From an uncultured Methylobacter sp. (GTDB lineage Bacteria; Pseudomonadota; Gammaproteobacteria; Methylococcales; Methylomonadaceae): DNA of 64,000 bases. Location: contig CAILCX010000071.1 in NCBI GenBank assembly GCA_903832775.1, positions 1-64,000 of the forward strand, read 5' to 3'. Within the stretch, counting starts at the first letter, position 1. The number at the start of each line of letters is the position of its first letter. Below the pieces are notes generated by a model, which searched no databases, was not told where the DNA came from, and saw only the letters and a list, made by a program, of their open reading frames with translations. The translations under genes were made by a program, and so were the position numbers. Of this stretch, positions 1 through 8,175 are shown piece by piece.

Positions 1-104
1 GTCGATGAATTTTGGGAATGTCCACCCTGAGCATAGGCAGCTTCCCCACCCCAAAGCCCAATAAGAGCTGTTAAACACAACACTTTCGATAATTTATTTT
101 TCAT
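1..104 (-). CDS. Secreted protein, N-terminal fragment (runs off window)
   Basis: Reading the minus strand from the ATG at 104 gives an open frame to the window edge that is absent from the ORF track. It encodes a classical signal peptide: MKNKLSK, then a hydrophobic core (VLCLTALIGLWGG), then an AYA-Q cleavage-like site. A purine-rich AAAAAAGG lies upstream as a ribosome binding site. Only about 34 codons are inside the window, so the mature protein (it begins QGGHSQNSS) cannot be identified. It is probably exported to the periplasm or beyond. Confidence 0.6.
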   Translation of the reverse strand, partial: MKNKLSKVLCLTALIGLWGGEAAYAQGGHSQNSS

Positions 105-897
105 TTAAAAAACCTTTTTTGAATTTAAAATATTGTTTTACCTAGACTTGTTACTAGATAGTTAATTATTGAATAACAATGTTATTAGCTAATCTTAAAT
201 ACCTCGTGGTGATTTATACGAAATAGAGTTGTTCTGAAATTCTTCTAAAAGTCATTTAGCTAGATCTATTGTTAGATCTGCACTTAATAAGCAATAATGA
301 ATCCGGAACCACCTTTGCCTCATTTATCTAGCTTTTTTTGCCGAAACTGTAAAAATTAAAATACATGCAATCCCTGAAATACTTAAAGCACGTATTGTGC
401 CAATTAGTTTAAACACGCATGTGTAGTCTCAAGCAATTGTTTTTTAATGACATAAGTTAACGCACCCCAGCCACCTAAATTCCCGGCCTCTACCATGTTG
501 ACAGTCCATTTTCATAATCAGGATGACTTAACTTTATTTTTTGCTGGAAATTCACTGAAATACATGGCTTACAGCTGTTTATTTACAGGCTTAATGCCTT
601 TTAACTTAGACCTGACATGACTGCCATCTGATATGACCGTCATCTGACATAATTGACATAATTGACATAAATGAATTCGAATAAGGCAGGCGGTATTTAC
701 AGCAGCGTCTTAAATGTCTCCGACCCAACGCCCTTCAATGTGGAAACTGAAACAGCTTTTAAGCTGCGATAAATAGAGTGCTGATATATCTGATTTCATG
801 GCAATGGAATAAAAGCTGTATTGGGGGGGTAAGGCTTTCTCGTAAAAACTTTACTTGCCAGAACATTGATCACAGGGCACAAATAGAGCCAGCGAAA
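105..897. other. Gene-poor AT-rich region
   Basis: No supported gene lies between the secreted protein and the first IS remnant. A cluster of short TGACAT/TGACATAATTGACATA motifs occurs near 615-670. On the minus strand a short frame from ATG 496 reads MVEAGNLGGWGALTYVI and stops after 30 codons; a neighbouring frame then reads a hydrophobic stretch (LIGTIRALSISGIACILIF). These could be the ends of a decayed gene, but no family is recognisable. Confidence 0.4.
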
Positions 898-1208
898 TTA
901 TCTGTGGGCTTGAAAATTTTTCGGTGAGGTTTTTCTTATCAGCTCAATAGCAAGACTGCGTAACAAAGCCATGATCTATGCTTTGTTGCCCGCTTTTGAT
1001 GCAGTCTTCATCAAAAGTAATATCGCGAATCCAATTGTTGGATTCTACGCCCCAGTGAAAGCGGATAGCTCTGGTCAGTTCCTCGGCAAGAGGCTTGATA
1101 CAAGAAGCGTCGGGCACTGAAATTACTAAGATAATAGGACGTTTCGAAACCGGTCTTTTGTTTAGCAACTTCAAATGTTTCGCCATCTACAACGACTAGT
1201 GTCGACAA
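898..1208 (-). pseudogene. ISAs1-like (DDE) transposase remnant, multiply frameshifted
   Basis: Three frames on the minus strand must be joined to read one transposase C-terminus. The first gives VVDGETFEVAKQKTGFETSYYLSNF, the second gives AIRFHWGVESNNWIRDITFDED, and the third gives ALLRSLAIELIRKTSPKNF and ends at a TAA at 898-900. The R-HW-(I/V)E-N...W..D..F.ED block and the final ALLR-LA.-L(I/L)R tail are typical of ISAs1/H-repeat-associated transposases. The upstream two thirds of the gene are missing. At least two frameshifts are needed, so it is a dead fragment. The ORF-track entries at 944 and 1011 are pieces of it. Confidence 0.75.
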
Positions 1209-1259
1209 ACCGCTATTTTCCCAGCGAAAATTAAGTTAAAGATGTCAGGGGATATAAAT

Positions 1260-2083
1260 GGGGTGGTGGGTCAAAGTTGCAACTTGGCATGAATATCGAC
1301 ACCAAACCCTACCTTATTAATAAGCAGATCAATGACGGTATCGTGCACCCTCAACCGATTTGGAAAAACAGATGATTTCCCTTCTCAAGCCTTTTGACTC
1401 AAGTTCCTAGATTCAAGTTTTTGTGTTCAATTTTCTATGTATTCCGCTTACCAACCTGATGTTTTGCTGTGTCTAAATGCCGCTCGTAGGCACCCCAATC
1501 ATCGGTGTAATAACGGGTAATATTGAAGGGTTCTAGTAATGTCTTCAATTGCTGAAAAGACCTAATCTTTACGTCTACCAAAGACATATGCCGCCAGCAG
1601 TGTGCTGGTCGCTTGATCAATCACGTACCACAGTCAATGCGGTTCAGATTTCTTGCCCACATAAGGTCATTGTTCGTCTATTTCAGCTTCACAGAAGGCT
1701 TCCAGTCTAACCCCCATGCTACCTGACGCAGTCAGTTTATTAACAATAGAGATTACTTGTCTAAGTACGGCTTGTTTTTTTTAGTGTACTGATGACGGTG
1801 TTCTTGTTAATTCCCAACATCCGCCGTGTATCTCGAATACCACTGCCATTGATCGCCATCACTACCACTTGGGGTTTGACACTAGGCATATAAGCTTTAT
1901 ATCGATAGTCAAGAAGCAATGTCTTGGTTAGACAACCTGTAATCTGGCATCGAAAATGTTGTGTCCCTTGCTCTGTCCACCGGACTTTGTGATTTTGTTG
2001 CTGCCAGACACGGGGCAGACGATTTCTTGATAGCATGTCATCAGTACATAATACAGCAAACTACAAATTTAACTCATTACCCC
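1260..2083 (-). mobile_element. IS1-family insertion sequence, degenerate
   Basis: An element of about 824 bp. Its ends form imperfect terminal inverted repeats. The left end at 1260 reads GGGGTGGTGGGTCAAAGTTG, and the right end read inward from 2083 is GGGGTAATGAGTTAAATTTG; about 16 of 23 positions agree. It encloses an InsA/InsB'-type transposase on the minus strand. The size is close to classical IS1 (about 770 bp). No clear target duplication is visible. The right end lies about 6 bp from the stop codon of the yadH-like gene. Confidence 0.75.
1271..2041 (-). pseudogene. IS1 transposase (InsA + InsB'), inactivated
   Basis: The N-terminal part from ATG 2041 reads the zinc-finger start (MTCYQEIVCPVSGSNKITKSG), where the second cysteine of the CPxC pair is serine. 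The frame then shifts into RCQITGC..MAINGSGIRDTRRMLGINKNTV, matching InsA. The catalytic part reads EAEIDEQ*PYVGKKSEPH*LWYVID with two TGA stops where IS1 has Trp. It continues as LLEPFNITRYYTDDWGAYERH and, after more shifts, ends VHDTVIDLLINKVGFGVDI. Several stops and frameshifts rule out activity. The ORF-track entries at 1435 and 1761 are its two longest intact segments. Confidence 0.85.
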
Positions 2084-2088
2084 TTTTT

Positions 2089-2853
2089 TCAATTTTTAAT
2101 GCCAATGCCTTTATGTAATAGGAGCAGGCTGAACGAAGTCAGGGTCACAATAAAGCCACCGATAATTATAAAGGTGAGTTGAATATCAACATCGGTAACA
2201 CCAATCAAGCCATAACGAAAGGCATTGATCATATATAGAATGGGATTTCCCATGGAGATAGTCTGCCAGATGCCGGGCAACATGTCGGTCGAATAAAACA
2301 CGCCGCCCAGATAGCTCAAGGGCGTTAATACAAAATTCGGGATAATCGAAATATCGTCAAAACTTTCAGCCAATATCGCATTAATAAAGCCGGCTAAAGC
2401 AAATACGGTGGCGGTCAGTAACGCAATGGACAGGGTGATTGTTATATTTTTAATGGCAATATCGGCAAAGAACATGGATATTAAACTGACCACGATACCT
2501 ACCAGTAAGCCTCTAATTATACCTCCGCTAACATAACCACTCAAAATAACCCAGTTGGGTATGGGGGCAACTAATAATTCTTCTATATTGCGCTGAAATT
2601 TAGTCGAGTAAAACGAAGAGACGACATTAGCGTAGGAATGACTTATCACTGACATTAAAATAATGCCGGGGACAATATAGTTCATGTAACTGGAGCCGCT
2701 AATCGTGCCTATCCGGTCGCCTATCAACTTGCCGAAAATCAAAAAATACAGCGCGGTAGTAATCGCAGGCGGTAGCAGAGTTTGCGGCCAGATTCTGATG
2801 AAACGGAAAATTTCCTTGATAACTATGGTTTTAAAGGCAATGGAGCGATTCAT
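2089..2853 (-). CDS. yadH: ABC-2 type transporter permease (YadH-like)
   Basis: This is a 254-aa inner-membrane permease subunit of an ABC exporter. The sequence is close in layout to E. coli YadH: EIFRFIRIWPQTLLPP at the start, a SSYMNYIVPGIILMSVI segment, the KFQRNIEELLVAP motif and FDDISIIPNFVLTPLSYLGGVFYS. About six hydrophobic segments are visible, as usual for the ABC-2 family. Its start overlaps the stop of the ATPase gene by 4 bp, so the two are translated together. The length matches the family, so the IS1 remnant just beyond the stop did not truncate it. The substrate is unknown. Confidence 0.9.
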   Translation of the reverse strand: MNRSIAFKTIVIKEIFRFIRIWPQTLLPPAITTALYFLIFGKLIGDRIGTISGSSYMNYIVPGIILMSVISHSYANVVSSFYSTKFQRNIEELLVAPIPNWVILSGYVSGGIIRGLLVGIVVSLISMFFADIAIKNITITLSIALLTATVFALAGFINAILAESFDDISIIPNFVLTPLSYLGGVFYSTDMLPGIWQTISMGNPILYMINAFRYGLIGVTDVDIQLTFIIIGGFIVTLTSFSLLLLHKGIGIKN

Positions 2854-3794
2854 GATTGCCTATCTCCAGAGTGAAGAACTGAAGGATTAGAGTCTATTAA
2901 ATCCATGAATAACTGTTCCAATCGATTGGTCTTGTTTTTTAAGCTGATGACTTCAATGTTCTGTGCGCTTAACTGGCTAAACAAGCGGTTAAGTCCATGT
3001 TCTTTTGGTACGGCGACATTCAGGCTTTTGTCGGTCAAGAGTTCAATTTGGTAGCCTTCAATAACAGGTGTTTGAGTCATTGGATTAGCCAGATCCATTA
3101 CAAAATGCTCAATATGCAGTCTTGCCAGCAAACTTTTCATATCAGTGTTTTCAACTATCAAGCCGTTATTGATGATGGCAATGTTGCGACACAGACTCTC
3201 CGCTTCTTCCAGATAATGTGTAGTTAAAATGATGGTGGTGCCTTGTTCGTTGACTTCCTGCATCATTTTCCACATGGAACGACGTATTTCGATATCGACG
3301 CCGGCGGTCGGTTCATCAAGAATCAGTAGTTTGGGAGCATGCACCATGGCCCGGGCGATCATGACCCGGCGCTTCATGCCGCCTGACAGGCGTCGGGAAA
3401 TAGTGTCCCGCTTGTCCCACAAATCCATTTGTTTGAGACAATGTTCGGTTCGTTGCAAGGCGAGTTTGCGTGGCATACCGTAATATCCGGCCTGATTCAG
3501 GACGATGCTTTTGACGGTATCAAATTGGTTGAAATTGACCTCCTGAGGAACCAGGCCGATACAACTTTTGGCTTTGGCCTGTTCCCGTTTCAGGTCATGG
3601 CCAAAGATAGTGACCGAGCCGCTGGTAGAGTTTACTAGCGAACTGACAATACCTATCGCCGTTGACTTGCCTGCACCATTGGGTCCGAGCAAGGCAAAAA
3701 AGTCACCGGCTTCCACATCAAGATCGATGCCTTTTAAGGCTTCGAAACCATTGTTATAGATTTTTTTAAGATTACGCAGAGAGAGTGCATTCAT
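2850..3794 (-). CDS. yadG: ABC transporter ATP-binding protein (YadG-like)
   Basis: This is a 314-aa ATPase subunit that powers the adjacent permease. Visible motifs are Walker A GPNGAGKST near residue 37, the ABC signature LSGGMKRR near residue 136, Walker B LLILDEPT, and the H-loop histidine in LTTHYLEEAE. A C-terminal extension of about 90 residues follows the nucleotide-binding domain, as in drug- or lipid-export ATPases of this group. It is the first gene of a two-gene operon. The 156-bp upstream gap is filled with short repeats. Confidence 0.92.
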   Translation of the reverse strand: MNALSLRNLKKIYNNGFEALKGIDLDVEAGDFFALLGPNGAGKSTAIGIVSSLVNSTSGSVTIFGHDLKREQAKAKSCIGLVPQEVNFNQFDTVKSIVLNQAGYYGMPRKLALQRTEHCLKQMDLWDKRDTISRRLSGGMKRRVMIARAMVHAPKLLILDEPTAGVDIEIRRSMWKMMQEVNEQGTTIILTTHYLEEAESLCRNIAIINNGLIVENTDMKSLLARLHIEHFVMDLANPMTQTPVIEGYQIELLTDKSLNVAVPKEHGLNRLFSQLSAQNIEVISLKNKTNRLEQLFMDLIDSNPSVLHSGDRQS

Positions 3795-3799
3795 ACATT

Positions 3800-3912
3800 A
3801 AGGTGCAAGATTAAAGGCGCAAGATTAAAGGTTAAAAGCGCAAGGTGCAAGATTAAAGGCATAATGTGCAAAAAACACCTTGAACCTTTAACCTTGAAGC
3901 TTTAACCTTATC
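3800..3912. repeat. Cluster of short direct and inverted repeats
   Basis: The unit GCAAGATTAAAGG occurs three times (about 3805, 3819 and 3847). It is followed by ACCTTGAACCTTTAACCTTG-type sequence, which reads as a related repeat in the opposite orientation. The cluster fills the gap between the divergent yadG and ppx genes. It has no coding potential. It resembles decayed tandem repeats rather than a regulatory site. Confidence 0.6.
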
Positions 3913-3950
3913 TGATATTTACTGATTACATTAACAAAACCGGATAATTT

Positions 3951-5450
3951 GTGTTAAAAAAACCGCCTGAAATCGTTGCCGCTGTGGATCTGGGTTCAAA
4001 TAGTTTTCACATGATAGTTTGCAGTTTAACCAATGGAAAATTACAAACGCTGGATCGTATTAAAGAAATGGTAAGGTTGGCATCCGGTCTGGACAAGCAC
4101 AACCACCTTGATGCAAAAACCCAGGAAAGAGCCTTAGGCTGTTTGGAGCGCTTTGGACAAAGAATACGTAATTTTCCACCAGAAAGTGTCCGTATCGTCG
4201 GAACCAGTGCTTTGCGCATTGCCAAAAACTCACAACAGTTTTTAGATAAGGCCGAAAAAGCGCTTAATCATCCCATCCATATTATTTCCGGAATAGAAGA
4301 AGCCCGCTTAATCTATCAAGGCGTTGCTCACAGTCTGGGCAGCAAGGCCAATTTAAGGCTGGTTATGGACATTGGCGGTGGCAGCACTGAATATATTATT
4401 GGTTCAGGTGATACACCTCAGGTTAAAGAAAGCACACCTATGGGTTGCGTACTGGTGAGTAACGCTTTTTTTAAAGACGGCAAGCTTTCCAAAAGTGCTT
4501 TCACTCAGGCAACCCTGTTTGCTGAACAGCAGCTTGAACCGTTGCAGAAACAGTTTCATCGCAGAAACTGGGATGAAGCCATTGGCGCTTCAGGCAGTTT
4601 ACGCTCTATCGATAAAGTTCTGAAAGCTAAAAACTGGAGTAATAACGGTATAACCAGAGAAGGTTTGGAGCTGTTAGTCGCTCACATTAATCAGTGCACA
4701 CATGTTGATGAGCTGAACCTTCCAGACTTGGACCCCGAACGTCTCCCCGTGTTTCCGGGTGGCCTGGCAATTATTTATGCCACGTTCAAAAGCTTGGGCA
4801 TTGAACAGATGACCGTATCTGATGGCGCCTTGAGGGAAGGGCTCATTTATGATTTGTTGGGTCGTTTATATGATCACGACATTCGTTCTGCAACGGTACA
4901 AACCCTGGCACAACGTTATCATACCGATACGGAGCATGCTTCGCGTATTAAACAGACCATTCACTTCGTACTAAATCAATTGGAAGAAGGTTATTTCGGC
5001 CCTAATCAGGAACATGCCGAACAGTTTTTAAATTGGGCGGCCGATTTACATGAAATCGGTCAGGACATAGCGCACAGTCATTATCATAAACACAGCGCTT
5101 ATATTATTGAAAATGGAGATTTTTCTGGCTTTTCGCGGCAGGATCAGATTTTACTGTCAACCATTGTGAAGGCGCATCGCCGAAAGTTTTCCCGTTCGGC
5201 GTTCAATGAATTGCCATTTCCCTGGAATGTAGATGCACCTAATTTGACTGTTATTTTACGTCTCTCTGTATTGTTGCATCGCAATCGTCAGGAATATGCT
5301 TTACCTGATTTCAAAATAAAGCTAATAAAATCAAAAATAACCCTGGAATTTCCGGATAACTGGTTAGCTCAAGCACCCCTAACTCATGCAGATTTAATCC
5401 AGGAAACTGAGCATCTCAAAACGGCAGGATTTAAATTGGAATTTGTCTGA
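3951..5450 (+). CDS. ppx: Ppx/GppA family phosphatase (exopolyphosphatase)
   Basis: This 499-aa cytoplasmic enzyme probably hydrolyses inorganic polyphosphate from its ends and/or pppGpp to ppGpp. The N-terminal actin-like fold shows AAVDLGSNSFHMIVC (residues about 10-24), GTSALRIAKNS, and the phosphate-binding VMDIGGGSTEYI near residue 140. The C-terminal HD-like helical domain (from about residue 320) contains LHEIGQDIAHSHYHKHSAYII, typical of the long Ppx/GppA form. The start is GTG. Ppx and GppA cannot be separated by eye. The next gene overlaps it by 8 bp, implying translational coupling. Confidence 0.9.
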   Translation: MLKKPPEIVAAVDLGSNSFHMIVCSLTNGKLQTLDRIKEMVRLASGLDKHNHLDAKTQERALGCLERFGQRIRNFPPESVRIVGTSALRIAKNSQQFLDKAEKALNHPIHIISGIEEARLIYQGVAHSLGSKANLRLVMDIGGGSTEYIIGSGDTPQVKESTPMGCVLVSNAFFKDGKLSKSAFTQATLFAEQQLEPLQKQFHRRNWDEAIGASGSLRSIDKVLKAKNWSNNGITREGLELLVAHINQCTHVDELNLPDLDPERLPVFPGGLAIIYATFKSLGIEQMTVSDGALREGLIYDLLGRLYDHDIRSATVQTLAQRYHTDTEHASRIKQTIHFVLNQLEEGYFGPNQEHAEQFLNWAADLHEIGQDIAHSHYHKHSAYIIENGDFSGFSRQDQILLSTIVKAHRRKFSRSAFNELPFPWNVDAPNLTVILRLSVLLHRNRQEYALPDFKIKLIKSKITLEFPDNWLAQAPLTHADLIQETEHLKTAGFKLEFV

Positions 5451-6777
5451 TTCCAGCTTCATGAGAACTTTATTTGCTAACTGTTTCCTACGGTGTCTCC
5501 GCCAATTGCCTTACATTGTAATGCGTGTGGTGCTGTACTGTTTTGGAATGCTGGTCATTATAACTGTGCTGCTGATTCTTTTTGGAGTGGGTGATCGACC
5601 TGAGCTTGAAGTAGGCTGGTCACCCAGCCGCGAGGATCTGGTCAGGGCAAAAAAAATTCTGCATGAAGGATCAAAAAACAAGCCGGATGAAATTGGCGTT
5701 ATTGAGTTAAATCAGGCCGATCTCAATCTTGCCAGCAATTATTTGTTAAATCGCTATAGTAAAAGTGCAGCCCGCCTGGAATTCAATAAAAACCAGTTGA
5801 GATTCTTCGTTACGATGTCACTGCCTGAAAACAGTGTGGGCAAGTATTTAAACATCAGTTTTAAATTAGGCAATGTCAATGATAGCGAACTTCCTGTTAT
5901 AACCAAATTTAAAGCTGGAAATTTATTGTTGCCGGCAAAATTGGCCTCGTTGGTGATAGACAAAATTATTCAACATTCTTCATTAAATGAATATTTCATT
6001 CTCGCTACCCGACCGCTAAAGCAAGTGAAAATCGAAGGCGAAATACTGACAATTACTTACTATACCAACAAAGAGATATTGCTTCAGGCGCGGAATTTTT
6101 TGACGCATACCGGTGACAATTCGACGCTTAATATCTATCAGGCCAAGCTAGCCAATATTATTGCTAAACATGATCCTGAGTGGCGTTTGTCGCTGGCGGA
6201 TTTATTACAACCTTTGTTTGAGCTGGCTTACCAACGGTCTACCTTAGAGACGGCCATTGAGGAAAATCGTGATGTTATCTCTACGATTAATGACTATGTC
6301 AATAAAGAGGAAACGCAAAAACTTCTGACACCTCAGTCTAACGCGACAACAAGTCAGCAATATGCGGTTTTTTTATATAAGCGTACAGATCTGGCTCAAC
6401 ATTTTATTGGTTCGGCAGCTCTGACAGCATCGGTTAATCAACAAACAGCCCAAATTGCCGGCGAAGAAAAAGAATTAAGTGATGCTCAGGAGGGCGGTAG
6501 CGGTTTCAGTTTTATCGATCTGGCTGCCGACAAAGCCGGTACACGCTTTGGAGAAATGGCGACATCGTCACCGGAAAGTGCACGAAAAATGCAAAAAGCT
6601 ATGGCGAAAATAAAAGATTACAGCGATTTTATGCCTGACCCCAGAGATCTTCCCGAACATATGAATGAAGCGGAGTTTAAACAGCGCTATGAATCGGTAA
6701 AAAGCCCGATTTACCAGGAGATTTCCAGACAGATTGATGAGCGTATTTCAGCAACGCCTATTTATAAAACAGAATAA
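5443..6777 (+). CDS. Membrane-anchored protein of unknown function, coupled to ppx
   Basis: I do not recognise this 444-aa protein. It starts at TTG inside the end of ppx; an in-frame ATG at 5461 is an alternative. One N-terminal transmembrane helix (VVLYCFGMLVIITVLLILFGV, about residues 27-47) is followed by a large, probably periplasmic, region. The first part (about 60-250) looks beta-rich. The second part (about 255-444) is helical, with a striking AQHFIGSAALTASV stretch and a GSGFSFIDLAADKAGTRFGE segment that look like conserved motifs. Its overlap with ppx suggests a related role, but no function is assigned. Confidence 0.75.
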   Translation: MSDSSFMRTLFANCFLRCLRQLPYIVMRVVLYCFGMLVIITVLLILFGVGDRPELEVGWSPSREDLVRAKKILHEGSKNKPDEIGVIELNQADLNLASNYLLNRYSKSAARLEFNKNQLRFFVTMSLPENSVGKYLNISFKLGNVNDSELPVITKFKAGNLLLPAKLASLVIDKIIQHSSLNEYFILATRPLKQVKIEGEILTITYYTNKEILLQARNFLTHTGDNSTLNIYQAKLANIIAKHDPEWRLSLADLLQPLFELAYQRSTLETAIEENRDVISTINDYVNKEETQKLLTPQSNATTSQQYAVFLYKRTDLAQHFIGSAALTASVNQQTAQIAGEEKELSDAQEGGSGFSFIDLAADKAGTRFGEMATSSPESARKMQKAMAKIKDYSDFMPDPRDLPEHMNEAEFKQRYESVKSPIYQEISRQIDERISATPIYKTE

Positions 6778-6814
6778 ATGCTGTGGCGAGCTGATTCGCA
6801 ATAGGCACTAAAAT

Positions 6815-6846
6815 CGCCCCCATAACTAATTTATAGGGGCGGCTTT
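6815..6846. terminator. Bidirectional Rho-independent terminator
   Basis: The stem CGCCCC / GGGGCG encloses a loop of about 15 nt and is followed on the plus strand by GCTTTTT. It sits between two converging genes (the 444-aa protein and the cytochrome peroxidase), where a shared terminator is expected. Confidence 0.65.
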
Positions 6847-6856
6847 TTGTGTTACT

Positions 6857-7861
6857 TTAATTAAACGTAGATCCTGGTGTTCCTGGTAAAACAGGCATTT
6901 TCTGTTTAGGAAACTCGCCGGTTAAGCCATTTAAAAACGCTACTATGTCAGCAATTTCTTCTTTGTTCAAGTCCTTGCCCAATTGTAGTTTAGCCATCAT
7001 GTTGACAGCCTGATCCAATGTTTTAACCGAGCCATTATGGAAATAAGGCGCAGTTAAAGCAATGTTACGCAAGGTCGGTACTTTCCACATATGTTCATCA
7101 TCAGCTTTCTTGGTGACTTCCGCTAAACCTTTGTCTTTGCTGAAATGATATTGGGCTTCAAAATAGCCGTTGGGAATGGCAGGAAATTTCTGGAATACGC
7201 CAGGACCATTGAAGGCAGGGCCGCTATGGCAAGAAGTACAACCCAATTCAGCCACTTTTTCCATACCGCGAACTTGTTGTGCTGATAATGCCGCTTTGTC
7301 ACCGGAAACATAACGGTCAAAAGCGCTGTGTGGCGTAATCAAGGTTCTTTCGTAAGCAGCAATGGCTTTGGTAGTGTTTTCTTTGGATATAGAATCTTTA
7401 CCGAATGCCAATTCAAATGAATGAGTGTAGCCTTCAATGGTCTTCAATCGAGCGACCACGTCATCCCAACTTTTCATGCCCATTTCGATCGGATTGGTAA
7501 CAGGACCAGCTGCTTGCGCTTCAAGGCTTGCCGCTCTGCCATCCCAAAATTGCACGGTATTGAACGCTGAATTCCAAACTGTTGGCGCACTACGTCCACC
7601 GGTTTGTCCGTTAACACCCATCGAGTTAGGCCGATTATCTTCACCACCCAACATAGTGTTATGGCAGGAAGAACAGGAAACAGTTCCGGTAGAAGACAAA
7701 CGTGGATCATGATAAAGCATTTGTCCCAACGCGATTTTATCGGCAGTTGTAGCATTATCAGCCGGTGCAGGCGCTTCTGTTGGCAAGGCTTCCCAGGCTG
7801 AAGCCACAGAAATTGAACTTGCCAATGTCAATGCTGAAACCAGCAAACGAATTTTAAACAT
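6857..7861 (-). CDS. Di-haem cytochrome c peroxidase (CcpA/MauG family)
   Basis: This 334-aa periplasmic enzyme reduces hydrogen peroxide with electrons from small cytochromes or azurin-like donors. A signal peptide is visible (LLVSALTLASSISVASA). Two c-type haem sites occur, CSSCH at about residue 63 and CTSCH at about residue 209, with GGRSAPTVWNSAFN after the first, as in bacterial CcpA proteins. The C-terminal FHNGSVKTLDQAV motif is typical of the second domain. Length is normal. An AGGAGGAT ribosome binding site precedes the start. It appears monocistronic. A MauG-like oxidase role cannot be excluded. Confidence 0.9.
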   Translation of the reverse strand: MFKIRLLVSALTLASSISVASAWEALPTEAPAPADNATTADKIALGQMLYHDPRLSSTGTVSCSSCHNTMLGGEDNRPNSMGVNGQTGGRSAPTVWNSAFNTVQFWDGRAASLEAQAAGPVTNPIEMGMKSWDDVVARLKTIEGYTHSFELAFGKDSISKENTTKAIAAYERTLITPHSAFDRYVSGDKAALSAQQVRGMEKVAELGCTSCHSGPAFNGPGVFQKFPAIPNGYFEAQYHFSKDKGLAEVTKKADDEHMWKVPTLRNIALTAPYFHNGSVKTLDQAVNMMAKLQLGKDLNKEEIADIVAFLNGLTGEFPKQKMPVLPGTPGSTFN

Positions 7862-8175
7862 ATCATCCTCCTAAATTTTAATTAATATTATTGTTGCGGT
7901 GGAACCCAATAGTTTCGGTAACCTTATTGCACACCCAACAGGATTGTAAGATATGAAGCAGACAAGGTACAACCAAATTTCCCTTGTTAGGGTTTAATCG
8001 TTTATTGTAGAGGCGACTTTACTTGTATTATAAGCAATAATAATCTCCGCTAAGGGGAGCGTACATGATAGAAATTGCGCGTCTTACTGCATCTCATATC
8101 GGGAACGAAATGAGAAGATTATATTATCCAGAGACGCTTTGAACTGTTATATCCTTAAGCAACATAGGCCAAAAA
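7862..8175. promoter_or_regulatory. Divergent intergenic region with a possible structured leader
   Basis: This 314-bp gap separates two divergent genes and must hold promoters for both. Upstream of the HerA-like gene, GCGTCT (8079-8084) pairs with AGACGC (8132-8137), and inside it TCTCAT (8092-8097) pairs with ATGAGA (8110-8115), giving a nested stem. A small CTCC/GGAG hairpin lies just before it. No clear -35/-10 pair could be fixed. Confidence 0.3.

Noticed and set aside
1961-2182. 73-aa plus-strand ORF overlapping the IS1 remnant
   Set aside because: It is the antisense shadow of the InsA segment and the yadH 3' end, with no recognisable domain.
3800-3912. CRISPR array
   Set aside because: The repeat units are only 13 bp, unevenly spaced by a few bases, have no spacer-sized gaps, and no cas genes are nearby.
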